Positions 37,063 to 45,800 of a stretch of 64,000 nt of DNA are shown here, piece by piece. The stretch spans positions 53,210 through 117,209 of the forward strand of contig JAUNDG010000007.1 of the NCBI GenBank assembly GCA_030526195.1, in the 5' to 3' direction. Source of the stretch: Lachnospiraceae bacterium. Its GTDB lineage: Bacteria > Bacillota > Clostridia > Lachnospirales > Lachnospiraceae. A program made the position numbers and the translations under genes. The notes under the pieces were generated by a model, which saw only the letters and a list, made by a program, of their open reading frames with translations, did no database searches and was not told where the DNA came from. Numbering within the stretch: the first letter of the stretch is position 1; each line of letters begins with the position of its first letter.

Positions 37063-37476
37063 ATGTGGTTTATTATGGCTTTATTATCGGCTGTGTTTGC
37101 GGCTTTGACTTCTATTCTGGCAAAGGTTGGGATTGAAGGTGTCAGCTCGAATCTGGCCACGGCTATTCGGACGGTGGTGGTATTGGCTATGGCCTGGGGC
37201 ATGGTCTTCTTGACGAATACCCAGGGTGGCATCGCTACGATCAGTAAAAAAAGCTGGGTGTTTCTGATTCTTTCCGGCCTCGCAACCGGTGCTTCATGGC
37301 TTTGCTATTATCGGGCACTCCAGATAGGGGAAGCATCAAAAGTCGTTCCTATTGATAAGTTAAGTGTTGTGATCACGTTAATCATGGCCTTTGTGTTCTT
37401 ACATGAGAAGTTTACGGCCAGGTCTCTGGTTGGGTCGGTATTGATTGCTGCCGGGACGTTGGTTATGGTATTATGA
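37063..37476 (+). CDS. Single-domain EamA/small multidrug resistance-like protein
   Basis: A 137-residue protein with five transmembrane segments and one EamA repeat (WFIMALLSAVFAALTSILAK at the start, LRARSL-like FTARSLVGSVLIAAGTLVMVL at the end). Such half-size transporters are expected to act as dimers in opposite orientations. It is behind GTGAGGTGG and followed by a strong terminator. It neighbours a full two-repeat relative on the other strand, with which it may share ancestry. Confidence 0.85.
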   Translation: MWFIMALLSAVFAALTSILAKVGIEGVSSNLATAIRTVVVLAMAWGMVFLTNTQGGIATISKKSWVFLILSGLATGASWLCYYRALQIGEASKVVPIDKLSVVITLIMAFVFLHEKFTARSLVGSVLIAAGTLVMVL

Positions 37477-37506
37477 TACTACAGAATTTAATAGGTTTCT
37501 GTTTTC

Positions 37507-37546
37507 GGCAGGTGTTCTATCGAACACCTGCCATTCGTCTTTTTCG
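37507..37546 (+). terminator. Terminator after the small EamA gene
   Basis: GGCAGGTGTTC (37507-37517), loop TATC, GAACACCTGCC (37522-37532), an 11-bp perfect stem, with a T-run seven bases later (37538-37545). Confidence 0.7.
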
Positions 37547-37585
37547 GAGAATATAACAATTGGGAACCGGAGAAAAAATGTATTA

Positions 37586-37614
37586 TTGACACCATATATG
37601 ACACCATGTATATT
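37586..37614 (+). promoter_or_regulatory. hicAB promoter with direct-repeat operator
   Basis: TTGACA (37586-37591), 17-base spacer, TATATT (37609-37614). Inside it, TGACACCATATA (37587-37598) is followed at once by TGACACCATGTA (37599-37610), a 12-base direct repeat covering the promoter. HicB antitoxins bind such sites to repress their own operon, so this is the likely operator. Confidence 0.72.
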
Positions 37615-37674
37615 TTAGAAAGGAGAATGATATGTCCAAATGGGATAAACTGTTAAACAGTATTCGCCATTTAT

Positions 37675-39169
37675 CATATAATCAGCAGAATACCACGATC
37701 CTCTATAGGTCGGGGATGAATGCTAAAAGACCGAACACGAGTCATAATTGAATTGAAAAACAAACATATGTTCGATATAATGGATGCATGGAGTATGTTT
37801 CCGATTTTCAGAGAAGGGAGGCATAAAGACATGTATCTTACGATCAAACAACAGTTGAAACATCTATCAAAAGAAGAATATAAAATCCTTTGTGAGTTGT
37901 GTCATATCGCCAAAAACCTGATGAATGAAGCAATCTATCAAGTCAGACAATACTATTTTGCTGAAGGTAAATATTTGAATTACGAAAGCAATTACAAGAT
38001 ATTAAAACAGTCCCCGAACTACAAATTGTTAAATTCAAATATGGCTCAGCAATTATTGAAAGAAGTGGATGGCTCATTCAAGTCTTTCTTTGGTCTAATA
38101 AAGCTTGCACAAAAAGGAAACTACGATCTCAAAGCGTGTAGACTTCCTCACTATCTTCCAAAAGATGGATATACAACATTAGTCATTGGCTTTGTACGAT
38201 TGAATGGGAACAAACTGATCCTTCCATATTCTAACGCTTTTCGTAAAACTCATAAAAATCTGGAGATCACGATCCCTTCGGTACTGTTGAATAAAAAGGT
38301 GAAAGAGATCCGAATCATTCCGAAAGGAAATGCCAGATTCTTTGAGATACAATATACCTATGAGGCAGAACGTATCGAAAGAAATCTCGATAAAAAGCAT
38401 GCACTGGCGTTGGATCTGGGAGTCAATAATCTGGTAACGGCTGTATCCAGCAAAGGAAAAAGCTTCATTGTCGATGGGAGACGTTTAAAATCTATCAATC
38501 AATGGTACAACAAAGAAAACGCAAGATTACAGTCGATCAAGGATAAGCAGAAATATGGCGATAAACCAACCAGGAAGCAGGTGCTGCTTGCCAGAAAGCG
38601 TAATAATCAAGTGAATGATCACCTGAGTAAAACAGCAAAAATGATCGTGGAATATTGTATTAAAAATGATATAGGTACCCTTGTGACAGGACATAATCGA
38701 ACATTCCAAAAACAAAGTAGAATGGGAAGGGTGAACAATCAGAATTTCGTCAATATTCCATTTGGGAGACTATGCCGGAAATTAAAATACCTTTGCGAAA
38801 TGAATGGCATTCAATATATCGAACAGGAAGAGAGCTACACATCAAAGGCAAGTTTTTGGGACCAGGACCTGATACCGGTCTATGGTGAGAATGATAAGAG
38901 AGAATGCGAATTCAGTGGTGTAAGAATCTATCGGGGCATGTATAAAAGAAATAACGGAAAGACCATCAATGCCGATCAGAATGGAGCATTGAATATTCTG
39001 AGGAAAAGTAATGTTGTGTCCTTAACCGGACTATACAGTAGAGGCGAAGTGGACACGCCTGTAAGAATAAGGATCGCCTGAAATCAGGTGGGAACTTAAA
39101 AATCAAACTTCTTAAACGGATGCGAAAGCATCCAAGAAGCCCCCACTTCTATAAGTGGGGGAGGTTCAC
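37675..39169 (+). mobile_element. IS200/IS605-type element carrying only tnpB
   Basis: An insertion of about 1.5 kb with no terminal inverted repeats and no target duplication, as in IS200/IS605 elements. The left edge follows TTTAT inside hicA; the right end carries CCCCCACTT / AAGTGGGGG (39140-39148, 39153-39161) and ends GGTTCAC. The exact edges are uncertain by two bases because CA is shared. There is no TnpA transposase gene, so it depends on one in trans. Removing the segment restores the hicA frame exactly, which fixes the limits. Confidence 0.85.
37831..39081 (+). CDS. tnpB: TnpB RNA-guided nuclease of an IS200/IS605-type element
   Basis: OrfB/TnpB protein (416 residues), ancestor type of Cas12 nucleases, which cuts DNA guided by an RNA from the element's own right end. 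The RuvC residues look intact: Asp in ALDLGVNNL, Glu in YIEQEESYTSKASF, Asp in NADQNGALNIL. The usual CxxC-CxxC zinc finger between the last two is missing; only one cysteine is present in that stretch. The start is the ATG at 37831 behind AAGGGAGG at 37814-37821; a longer frame from 37720 has no such site. Its base composition is AT-richer than that of the neighbours, consistent with transfer. Confidence 0.92.
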   Translation: MYLTIKQQLKHLSKEEYKILCELCHIAKNLMNEAIYQVRQYYFAEGKYLNYESNYKILKQSPNYKLLNSNMAQQLLKEVDGSFKSFFGLIKLAQKGNYDLKACRLPHYLPKDGYTTLVIGFVRLNGNKLILPYSNAFRKTHKNLEITIPSVLLNKKVKEIRIIPKGNARFFEIQYTYEAERIERNLDKKHALALDLGVNNLVTAVSSKGKSFIVDGRRLKSINQWYNKENARLQSIKDKQKYGDKPTRKQVLLARKRNNQVNDHLSKTAKMIVEYCIKNDIGTLVTGHNRTFQKQSRMGRVNNQNFVNIPFGRLCRKLKYLCEMNGIQYIEQEESYTSKASFWDQDLIPVYGENDKRECEFSGVRIYRGMYKRNNGKTINADQNGALNILRKSNVVSLTGLYSRGEVDTPVRIRIA

Positions 39170-39190
39170 CAAAGGAACTGCGATTCAATG
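39076..39190 (+). ncRNA. Predicted TnpB guide RNA (omega/re-RNA) and guide region
   Basis: The end of tnpB and the right end of the element form nested hairpins: CCTG/CAGG at 39077-39088, CTTCTT (39108-39113) with AAGAAG (39134-39139) enclosing GGATGC/GCATCC, and the last C-rich stem at 39140-39161. In TnpB systems the scaffold RNA ends at the element edge and the next 15-20 bases are the guide. Here those are hicA bases from 39170. Prediction by family; expression not shown. Confidence 0.55.
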
Positions 39191-39367
39191 AATTAAGAAA
39201 AGTATTGGAAACTTATGGATATGAAATGAACCAATCGAGGAGTGGGAGCAGTCATTATGTTTTTCGAAAGCCGGGGTGCAGACCGATTACAATACCCAGG
39301 CATGAACCGATTAAAAAAATATATGTGGAATTAGTGAGAGAGATTGTCGAAAGCGAGGAGAAGACGG

Positions 39368-39751
39368 ATGAAGACATTGGATGATTACATGGCTATGCCG
39401 TATCGTTTGGAATTGGTTGAGGACAAAGAAGAGGGGGGATTTGTGGTGTCGTTTCCCGATTTGCCCGGTTGTCTGTCCTGTGGTGAAACAATGGAAAGTG
39501 CGCTTCAGAATGCTCTGGATGCTAAAAAGGTATGGCTCGAAACAGCACTGGAGGAAGGCATTGAGATTCGTGAACCGGACAGTCTCAAGGGGTATTCCGG
39601 TCAGTTTAAGCTGAGGCTGCCGCGGACTTTACATAGATCGTTGGCGGAACATGCCCAGCGGGAGGGCATCAGTATGAATCAATACTGTGTCTATTTGCTG
39701 GCAAAACACGATAATGAGATTTTTTCATTGCCCAAACAGGATAAAATGTGA
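39368..39751 (+). CDS. hicB: HicB antitoxin
   Basis: Antitoxin and repressor of the hicAB locus (127 residues). The N-terminal degraded-RNase H-like HicB fold has YRLELVEDKEEGGFVVSFPDLPGC, a family hallmark, and the C-terminus GQFKLRLPRTLHRSLAEHA then SMNQYCVYLLAK is a ribbon-helix-helix DNA-binding domain. I chose the ATG at 39368 behind GAGGAGA and inside the hicA end, in place of an earlier frame at 39344. The gene is intact although its toxin is split; it would be read either from the hic promoter through the element or from promoters inside it. Confidence 0.9.
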   Translation: MKTLDDYMAMPYRLELVEDKEEGGFVVSFPDLPGCLSCGETMESALQNALDAKKVWLETALEEGIEIREPDSLKGYSGQFKLRLPRTLHRSLAEHAQREGISMNQYCVYLLAKHDNEIFSLPKQDKM

Positions 39752-39903
39752 TAGACTCATCAATGCTGTGCGTTCAAAATCCGGCCTTTTTTTAAGGAAA
39801 AAAGCGGGTTTGCGCTGAAAATGGGTTTTTATTTCTACAGATAGCGGTTTTGATACGCCATACCCCGTGATTTTGAGGCATTATGCCCGAAAAAATGATT
39901 GAG

Positions 39904-39984
39904 TATGCATAAAAACTGCATAGAATGTAAAAAATATAAATTTCTGATGAATATATTGCATTTCTATGCAGAAGTATGTATAAT
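39904..39984 (+). promoter_or_regulatory. Promoter with TGCATA palindromes before the amino acid importer
   Basis: TTGCAT (39956-39961), 17-base spacer, TATAAT (39979-39984). TATGCA (39904-39909) and TGCATA (39917-39922) form a palindrome around an A-rich centre, similar to arginine-repressor boxes. CTGCATAGAA (39916-39925) is also a perfect inverted match to TTCTATGCAG (39962-39971), which overlaps the promoter spacer. An ArgR-like operator is plausible but inferred. Confidence 0.6.
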
Positions 39985-40042
39985 GCCGATTATTGAATGA
40001 ATTTGAAACCCGTTTTAAACAACAATAAATGAGAATGGAGTA

Positions 40043-40909
40043 ATGAAAATGAAGAAAGTACTTGCAATGCTGCTGGCTGCCGGCATGATCTTTAGCATGA
40101 CTGCCTGCGGCGCTAAGACAGAAGCCCCGGCTGAAGAAAAGAAAGAAACTGTTGAAGAAAACACTGAAGCTGTTGAAGAAAATGTCGAAGGCACAGAAGA
40201 GATGGACGGTGCTATGGTCCTGATCTCCGAAGGCAAGCTGGTTATGGCCACAAACGCTCAGTTCCCGCCGTACGAACTGGTATCCGACGGTGAAGGTGTT
40301 GACGGTACAGGCTTCGAAGGTATCGACATTGAGATCGCCATGGTTCTGGCTGAAAAACTGGGTCTGGAACTGCAGATCGACGACATGGATTTCGATGCTG
40401 CTCTGATGGCTGTTCAGGAAGGCAAATGCGACGTCGTGCTGGCCGGTCTGACATACACAGAAGAACGTGATCAGATCATGGACTTCTCTGATTCCTACGC
40501 TCAGGGCGTTCAGGTGATCATCGTTAACGAAGACAGCGCTATCAAGTCTGTCGATGATCTGGCCAATGCCGATCAGATCGGTACACAGCGTGGTACAACA
40601 GGTTACATCTACTGCTGCGACGATTACGGCGATGACCATGTGGCCGCTTATGACAACGGTGCTTCCGCTGTTCAGGCTCTGAAGAATGGTCAGGTTGACG
40701 CTGTTGTTATTGACAAAGCACCGGCTCTGGAGTATGTTGGTGCTAACGAGGGTCTGGTAATCCTGGATACCGAGTATGTTGTTGAAGATTACTGCGTAGC
40801 CATGGCCGAAGGCAACAGAGGTCTGCAGGCCGCTATCAACGTGGCTCTGAACGAACTGATCGAAGACGGCACAGTTGATGCCATCATCGAAAAGTACATC
40901 AAGGCTTAA
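40043..40909 (+). CDS. Polar amino acid ABC transporter, substrate-binding lipoprotein
   Basis: Extracytoplasmic solute-binding protein, family 3 (288 residues). The N-terminal signal ends in a lipobox-type MTAC, with the lipid-carrying Cys at residue 22, followed by a Glu-rich linker. The mature part starts GKLVMATNAQFPPYELVSDG and includes GFEGIDIEIAMVLAEKLG and DFDAALMAVQEGKCDVVLAGLT, all classic for polar amino acid binding. Substrate may be glutamine, arginine, lysine or cystine. Biased codon use suggests high expression. A terminator-like hairpin separates it from the permease gene. Confidence 0.93.
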   Translation: MKMKKVLAMLLAAGMIFSMTACGAKTEAPAEEKKETVEENTEAVEENVEGTEEMDGAMVLISEGKLVMATNAQFPPYELVSDGEGVDGTGFEGIDIEIAMVLAEKLGLELQIDDMDFDAALMAVQEGKCDVVLAGLTYTEERDQIMDFSDSYAQGVQVIIVNEDSAIKSVDDLANADQIGTQRGTTGYIYCCDDYGDDHVAAYDNGASAVQALKNGQVDAVVIDKAPALEYVGANEGLVILDTEYVVEDYCVAMAEGNRGLQAAINVALNELIEDGTVDAIIEKYIKA

Positions 40910-40934
40910 GTAATCGAACGATTCGCTTGTAGTT

Positions 40935-40968
40935 AAAAAGGGGCGGCTTTGTGGCTGCCCCTTTTTTT
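40935..40968 (+). terminator. Partial terminator between binding protein and permease genes
   Basis: AAAAAGGGGCGGC pairs with GCTGCCCCTTTTT around a TTTGTG loop, then T-run (to 40968). It lies inside an operon, so it probably lets the binding protein be made in excess over the membrane parts. Confidence 0.85.
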
Positions 40969-40990
40969 GGAGGAAACGAGGTAAACTATT

Positions 40991-41722
40991 GTGAGTGAAT
41001 TTTGGAACGAGATTCAGCGCGGCGTCTACATGAGTTTCATCACCGATGATCGCTGGAAACAGTATCTGGTCGGTGTGGGACGCACGCTGGAGGTAACGGC
41101 CATTGCGTTGATCCTGGGCGTACTCCTGGGTGTGATGGTGGCTCTGATCCGGACAGCCCATGATCAGAGACGGAAAGGGCAGCCGACAACCTTCGGCAGT
41201 GTCATTTTAAGCATCCTGAACGTGATCTGTAAGGTCTACACGACCATCATCCGTGGTACACCGTCCATGGTACAGCTGATGATCTTAGGCTTCGTCATTT
41301 TCAAAACAAGCCGTAACTTCACGCTGGTCGGTGCCCTCGGTCTGGGTATCAACTCCGGTGCCTACGTATCCGAGATCATCCGTTCCGGTCTGATGAGCGT
41401 TGACAACGGTCAGATGGAAGCCGGCCGGAGTCTGGGGCTTAATTACATCACCACTATGGTGCACATCGTGATCCCCCAGGCCATCAAGAACATTCTGCCG
41501 GCCCTGGGCAACGAGTTTATCGTGCTGCTCAAGGATACATCCCTTATTTCGGTTATCGCCGGTAAGGAACTGCTTTACGCCGCCAAATCCATCGGGGCCA
41601 AGACCTACGATTATATGTTCCCGCTTCTGGGAACGGCGGCCATCTACCTGCTGCTGGTTATTCTCTTTACCTGGCTGTTAGGTATTCTGGAAAGGAGGAT
41701 GCGCGCAAGTGATCACCGTTAA
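40991..41722 (+). CDS. Polar amino acid ABC transporter, permease
   Basis: Membrane subunit of the HisMQ/GlnP type (243 residues) with about five transmembrane segments, starting with a GTG codon behind GGAGGAAACGAGG. The EAA loop is clear: [31 protein letters not shown] (reading MEAGRSLG onward), which contacts the ATPase. It overlaps the ATPase gene by 14 bases. Confidence 0.94.
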   Translation: MSEFWNEIQRGVYMSFITDDRWKQYLVGVGRTLEVTAIALILGVLLGVMVALIRTAHDQRRKGQPTTFGSVILSILNVICKVYTTIIRGTPSMVQLMILGFVIFKTSRNFTLVGALGLGINSGAYVSEIIRSGLMSVDNGQMEAGRSLGLNYITTMVHIVIPQAIKNILPALGNEFIVLLKDTSLISVIAGKELLYAAKSIGAKTYDYMFPLLGTAAIYLLLVILFTWLLGILERRMRASDHR

Positions 41723-42431
41723 TCATCTGACGAAGGCCTTCGGGGACAATGTGGTCCTGAAGGATATCAGCGAGCATATCGCACCCGGTGAAAAAGTGGT
41801 TATCATCGGCCCCTCCGGTTCCGGTAAATCCACATTTTTACGCTGCATGAATCTGCTGGAGACACCTACCTCCGGCGAGATTATCTTTGATGGCAAGACC
41901 ATCACCGATCCGAAGGCGGACATCGACGCGATCCGTCAGGAAATGGGTATGGTGTTCCAGCACTTCAATCTTTTCGCTAACCTGACGGTGGAAAAGAACC
42001 TGACACTGGCACCGGTCAAAACGAAGCTTATGACAAAGGCACAGGCCCACGAAGAGGCTATGAGACTTCTGGAACGTGTCGGTCTGCCGGATAAGGCCAA
42101 TGCCTATCCGAATCAGCTTTCCGGCGGTCAGAAGCAGCGTATCGCCATTGCCCGTGCGCTGATGATGAAGCCGAAAATGATGCTCTTCGACGAACCGACA
42201 TCTGCCCTTGACCCGGAGATGGTCGGTGAGGTTCTGGAGATTATGAAGGAACTGGCCCGTGAGGGTATGACCATGGCGGTCGTCACCCATGAAATGGGCT
42301 TCGCCCGCGAAGTGGCCACCCGTGTCCTCTTTATGGACGGCGGCGGTATCGTGGAGCAGGGTACACCGGAAGAGGTGTTCTCCAATCCGCAGGAAGAGCG
42401 GACCAGGAGCTTCCTGTCCAAGGTGCTTTGA
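41709..42431 (+). CDS. Polar amino acid ABC transporter, ATP-binding protein
   Basis: ATPase of the GlnQ/HisP type (240 residues), starting with GTG inside the permease gene. Walker [10 protein letters not shown] is at residues 34-42, signature LSGGQKQR near 137, Walker [20 protein letters not shown] near 158. The [10 protein letters not shown] and [12 protein letters not shown] motifs are typical of polar amino acid importers. It completes the three-gene importer. Confidence 0.96.
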   Translation: MITVNHLTKAFGDNVVLKDISEHIAPGEKVVIIGPSGSGKSTFLRCMNLLETPTSGEIIFDGKTITDPKADIDAIRQEMGMVFQHFNLFANLTVEKNLTLAPVKTKLMTKAQAHEEAMRLLERVGLPDKANAYPNQLSGGQKQRIAIARALMMKPKMMLFDEPTSALDPEMVGEVLEIMKELAREGMTMAVVTHEMGFAREVATRVLFMDGGGIVEQGTPEEVFSNPQEERTRSFLSKVL

Positions 42432-42605
42432 TCAGGTTTTTTCTGTTAAGCGACAAAACAATAATCCGATATGACGACATCTGCTGTTTCTGAAGGGACG
42501 GCAGATGTTTTTTTTCGGTGAATCAGGCAACCGTCACGTCGGCGTGACATAAGGCATCAGGCCGGAACGAATAAGGTCATAATTGTGAGAAAAATGGTAT
42601 ATTCT

Positions 42606-42634
42606 TTGACAACAGAAAGGGAATGTACTAATAT
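42606..42634 (+). promoter_or_regulatory. Promoter of the cobalamin riboswitch unit
   Basis: TTGACA (42606-42611), a 17-base spacer and TAATAT (42629-42634). Transcription would start near 42641, just before the riboswitch. Confidence 0.8.
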
Positions 42635-42640
42635 TTATAC

Positions 42641-42783
42641 AGAAGCGGTAAGCTTCTTAATTTCATATCTACAAGGAAAGCGGTAAAAATCCGCGCTGTC
42701 GCGCAACCGTGAAGCCGTATATTACGGACAAGTCGGATACTTGGTGTCAGGTGACCTTTCGCATGAAGAGGTTCTCCTTTTTT
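42641..42783 (+). promoter_or_regulatory. Cobalamin riboswitch with candidate terminator
   Basis: The segment holds the conserved B12 riboswitch core: GGAAAGCGGTAAAAATCCGC, then CGCGCAACCGTGAAGCC (the B12-box region, normally GCCACTGT) and a late AAGTCGGATACTTGG stem. After it, GGTGACC (42750-42756) can pair with GGTTCTCC (42770-42777), followed by a T-run to 42783, a possible terminator formed when B12 is bound. It sits 75 bases before the giant surface protein gene and controls nothing else visible. The core match is strong; the terminator stem is imperfect. Confidence 0.82.
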
Positions 42784-42857
42784 GTACAAAAAATATCCCA
42801 CTGCCCGCAAAACGGATGCTGCTCTTACGGTTCGACAGAAAGAACGAGGAGGAAAGC

Positions 42858-45800
42858 ATGAGAATGAAAAAGAGAATTCTCGCAGTGGTACTGACGATCG
42901 TCATGATGATCGGTCTGATGCCGCTATCAGCCTTTGCCGATGAATCGGTGACCGATTCGGAAGTCATGGCTGAAGACATGCTGACACCGACAGATGATAT
43001 TGCCTCAGAAGAGGATCTTTTTGATCTGTCGGATGACACCACGAGTCTCACGGACGATGTCAATACGGCATCGGCGGAGGAGACTCTGTTCCAAACGGAA
43101 GAGGCTCTCAATACCTTAACGGGTGAGGGCACAGAGGCCTCACCTTACCAGATTGGCAGTGAGGCGGATCTGAAGGCCTTCCGTGATCTCGTCAATGCTG
43201 TGACGGCAGCGGATGATGGCAACAGAACCATCTGTGCCATCTTGACCGATGATATCACGCTGACAGAGGCCTGGACGCCCATCAGTAATACCACCACTGT
43301 GGCCAATCAGTACGGCGGTATCTTCGATGGGAATGACCATACCATTTCAGGCCTGTCCATCAACACCGATCAGATGAATCAGGGTCTTTTCGGCGGCACA
43401 AACGGGGCGGAGATCAAGAATCTGAAGGTTTCCGGATCCGTCATTTCCTCAAAGAATTATGTCGGCGGTATTGTCGGTAAGATCCAGGCGGGCTCAACGA
43501 TCCGCAACTGTTCTTTCAGCGGTACTGTCACCAGCAGCAGCGGCACCGCTTATGCCGGCGGGCTTGTGGGCTGCATCAATTCAATAACACCCGCGTCTTT
43601 GATCAGCGGCTGCTCCAACGATGCCGCGGTCACCGGTTCCCATGCCGGCGGTATTCTGGGTTATTCCACAAAATCAGCCACAATCGAAAACTGTTACAAT
43701 ACAGGGACTATTAACGGCAGCAGCCGCAGCGGCGGCATTGTCGGTCAGTTGTCAACCGGTGTGATCAGCAACTGCTTCAACACCGGGGCCATTAAGGAGG
43801 ATGCCACAAATCGCGGTGGTATCGCAGGCTTTACCAACGTCATAACTGAGAATTGTTATTTCACCAATATGCAGACCATGGCCATGGGCGGCACCGGTTT
43901 AGACGGCACACAGGTGACAGCCATTTCCGCCGAGCAGCTGGGTGATGCCTTTGTGGAGGGTGATGATCATCCGGTTCTGGCCTGGCAGAGCACGGCCGCA
44001 CCGGTGAGCAAGGCCGTTATTTCTTTCAATATCAACGTGGAAGGTGCCGTTATCGAGCTTGACGGCAAGACCGTGGCTAATCCGGCCAAGGCAGCGGCCG
44101 GTGACCACACCTATCGTGTTTCAAAGAGCCGGTATTATGATGAAGCGGGGGCTTTCACCATTACAGAAGCACAGGCAACAGCCGGTGACACCGTGACGAT
44201 CGATGTGGCCATGGTGGCAAAGACGGTGGTGTCTGTTTCTGTTACGGGCAACGCGGCCTCTTATGATCAGGGATCCGACCTGACAGGCCTCACCGTGACC
44301 GCTTATTACGATGATAATTCCACCGAGGTGGTGACAGATTATGAGGTCAGCGGCTTTGACAGCTCTCAGCCGGCTGAAAATATGACCGTCACCATCAGCT
44401 TCGGCGGTAAGAGCACTTCATTTACGGTCAACATCACAGAGAAACATTCTGTGCTGGATCCGCTGAAGAATTATTGCACTGTGACACAGGGGGCCACTTA
44501 CACCTTCGTGGAAGATGAAGAAAATGGTTACCTCATCAGCAACAACAAGGGTGTCAACAGTTCAAGTGCCACACTGAAGCTGACGGCGCTGAGCAATCTC
44601 GAGCTGGCCTTTGATTATGCGGTGTCCTCAGAAGCCAGTTATGATGGCCTTAAGGTGCTGCTTAACAATACCGCCATCGGTTCCCACAAGGACAGTAATC
44701 ATTCCGGTAATGTATCCTGGAAGACCCAGACGGTCACAATGGCCAGGGACGATGTTCTGGAACTGACCTATTTCAAGGATGCTAACGGCAACGGCGGGGA
44801 CGATGTGGCGAAACTGAAAAACTTCGTCGTATCACCGGTTTACACCGTGACCTTTAACACAACACCGGCAGATGCTGTGGTGACCTTCAACAATCAGTCC
44901 GCGGGCAAGTCTTATCTGGCTAAGGCCGGGACATATGACTATACGGTCTCAGCTTTTGGGTATGAGACGGAAACCGGTACCGTGACGGTGACTGATGGCT
45001 CTCTCACAAAGGATGTGACCCTGACCGCGCTGCCGACCTATGAACTGAGCTTTAACATCACGCTTCCCGACAGTGTGAGCGGCGATGCTGCCATTTCCGT
45101 TAAAAATGGCACCACAGAGATGACACCAGCCGACGGTATCTATCACCTGCCGGCCGGCACCTACAGCTACACCATCACTCATCCGAATTGCGATGTTGTG
45201 ACCGGAGAGGTGACCATCACCGATGCTAACGTGACCAAACCGATCACTCTGACAAGAAAATGGGTCATCGGCGATTACTTCACGGGGATGGCGCTGACCG
45301 CCGAAAATGGTGCCAGCTACGGTTTCGTGCTTGACACAACAGATGAAACCGTTCTTGTGAATAACAATGGCGGCAAGGGCAATTCAAAAGCCACACTGAC
45401 GCTGACCATGCAGGCTGCCGGTCAGCTGGCCTTCCACTATACCGTGAACAGTGAGGCCACTTATGACAAATTCTATGTCACCAAAAACGGCACAAAGGTG
45501 GTCGCGGATAAGAGCGGTGTTGTGGCTGAAACAGCCTGCAACCTGCTGGTGGCTTCCGGCGATAAGATCGTTCTGACTTATGAAAAGGATGTTTCCGGCG
45601 ATAAGAACGGCGATTGCGTCAAACTGTGTCATTTCGAACTGAATCCGGTGTATGCCCTGAGCTTTACAGGGGTATCGGACGTTTTCACCCTTACAGTGAA
45701 GGATAACGATGGCAACGTGGTGAATGCCGAAGCCGACGGTTCTTATACACTGGTACCGGGGACCTACACCTACGAAGCCGCCGCCTTTGGCTATCAGTCA

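Larger units (their letters stand above)
37632..39384 (+). pseudogene. hicA: hicA toxin gene split by a TnpB element
   Basis: HicA is a small mRNA interferase. The first 15 codons (MSKWDKLLNSIRHLS, 37632-37676) lie in front of the mobile element, and the remaining 70 codons (from KELRFNELRKVLETYGYE, 39172-39384) lie behind it. Joined, they give an 85-residue HicA with the catalytic histidine in GSSHYVFRKPG and the closing RHEPIKKIYVELVREIV, in frame and without other damage. The start has AAAGGAGAA. The 3' end overlaps hicB by 17 bases, the usual hicAB arrangement. In the present state no toxin can be made unless the element leaves cleanly. Confidence 0.88.

Noticed and set aside
42741-42857. 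Longer N-terminus for the giant surface protein
   Set aside because: It would begin inside the riboswitch, and the ATG at 42858 has an AGGAGG site and is followed by a clean signal peptide.
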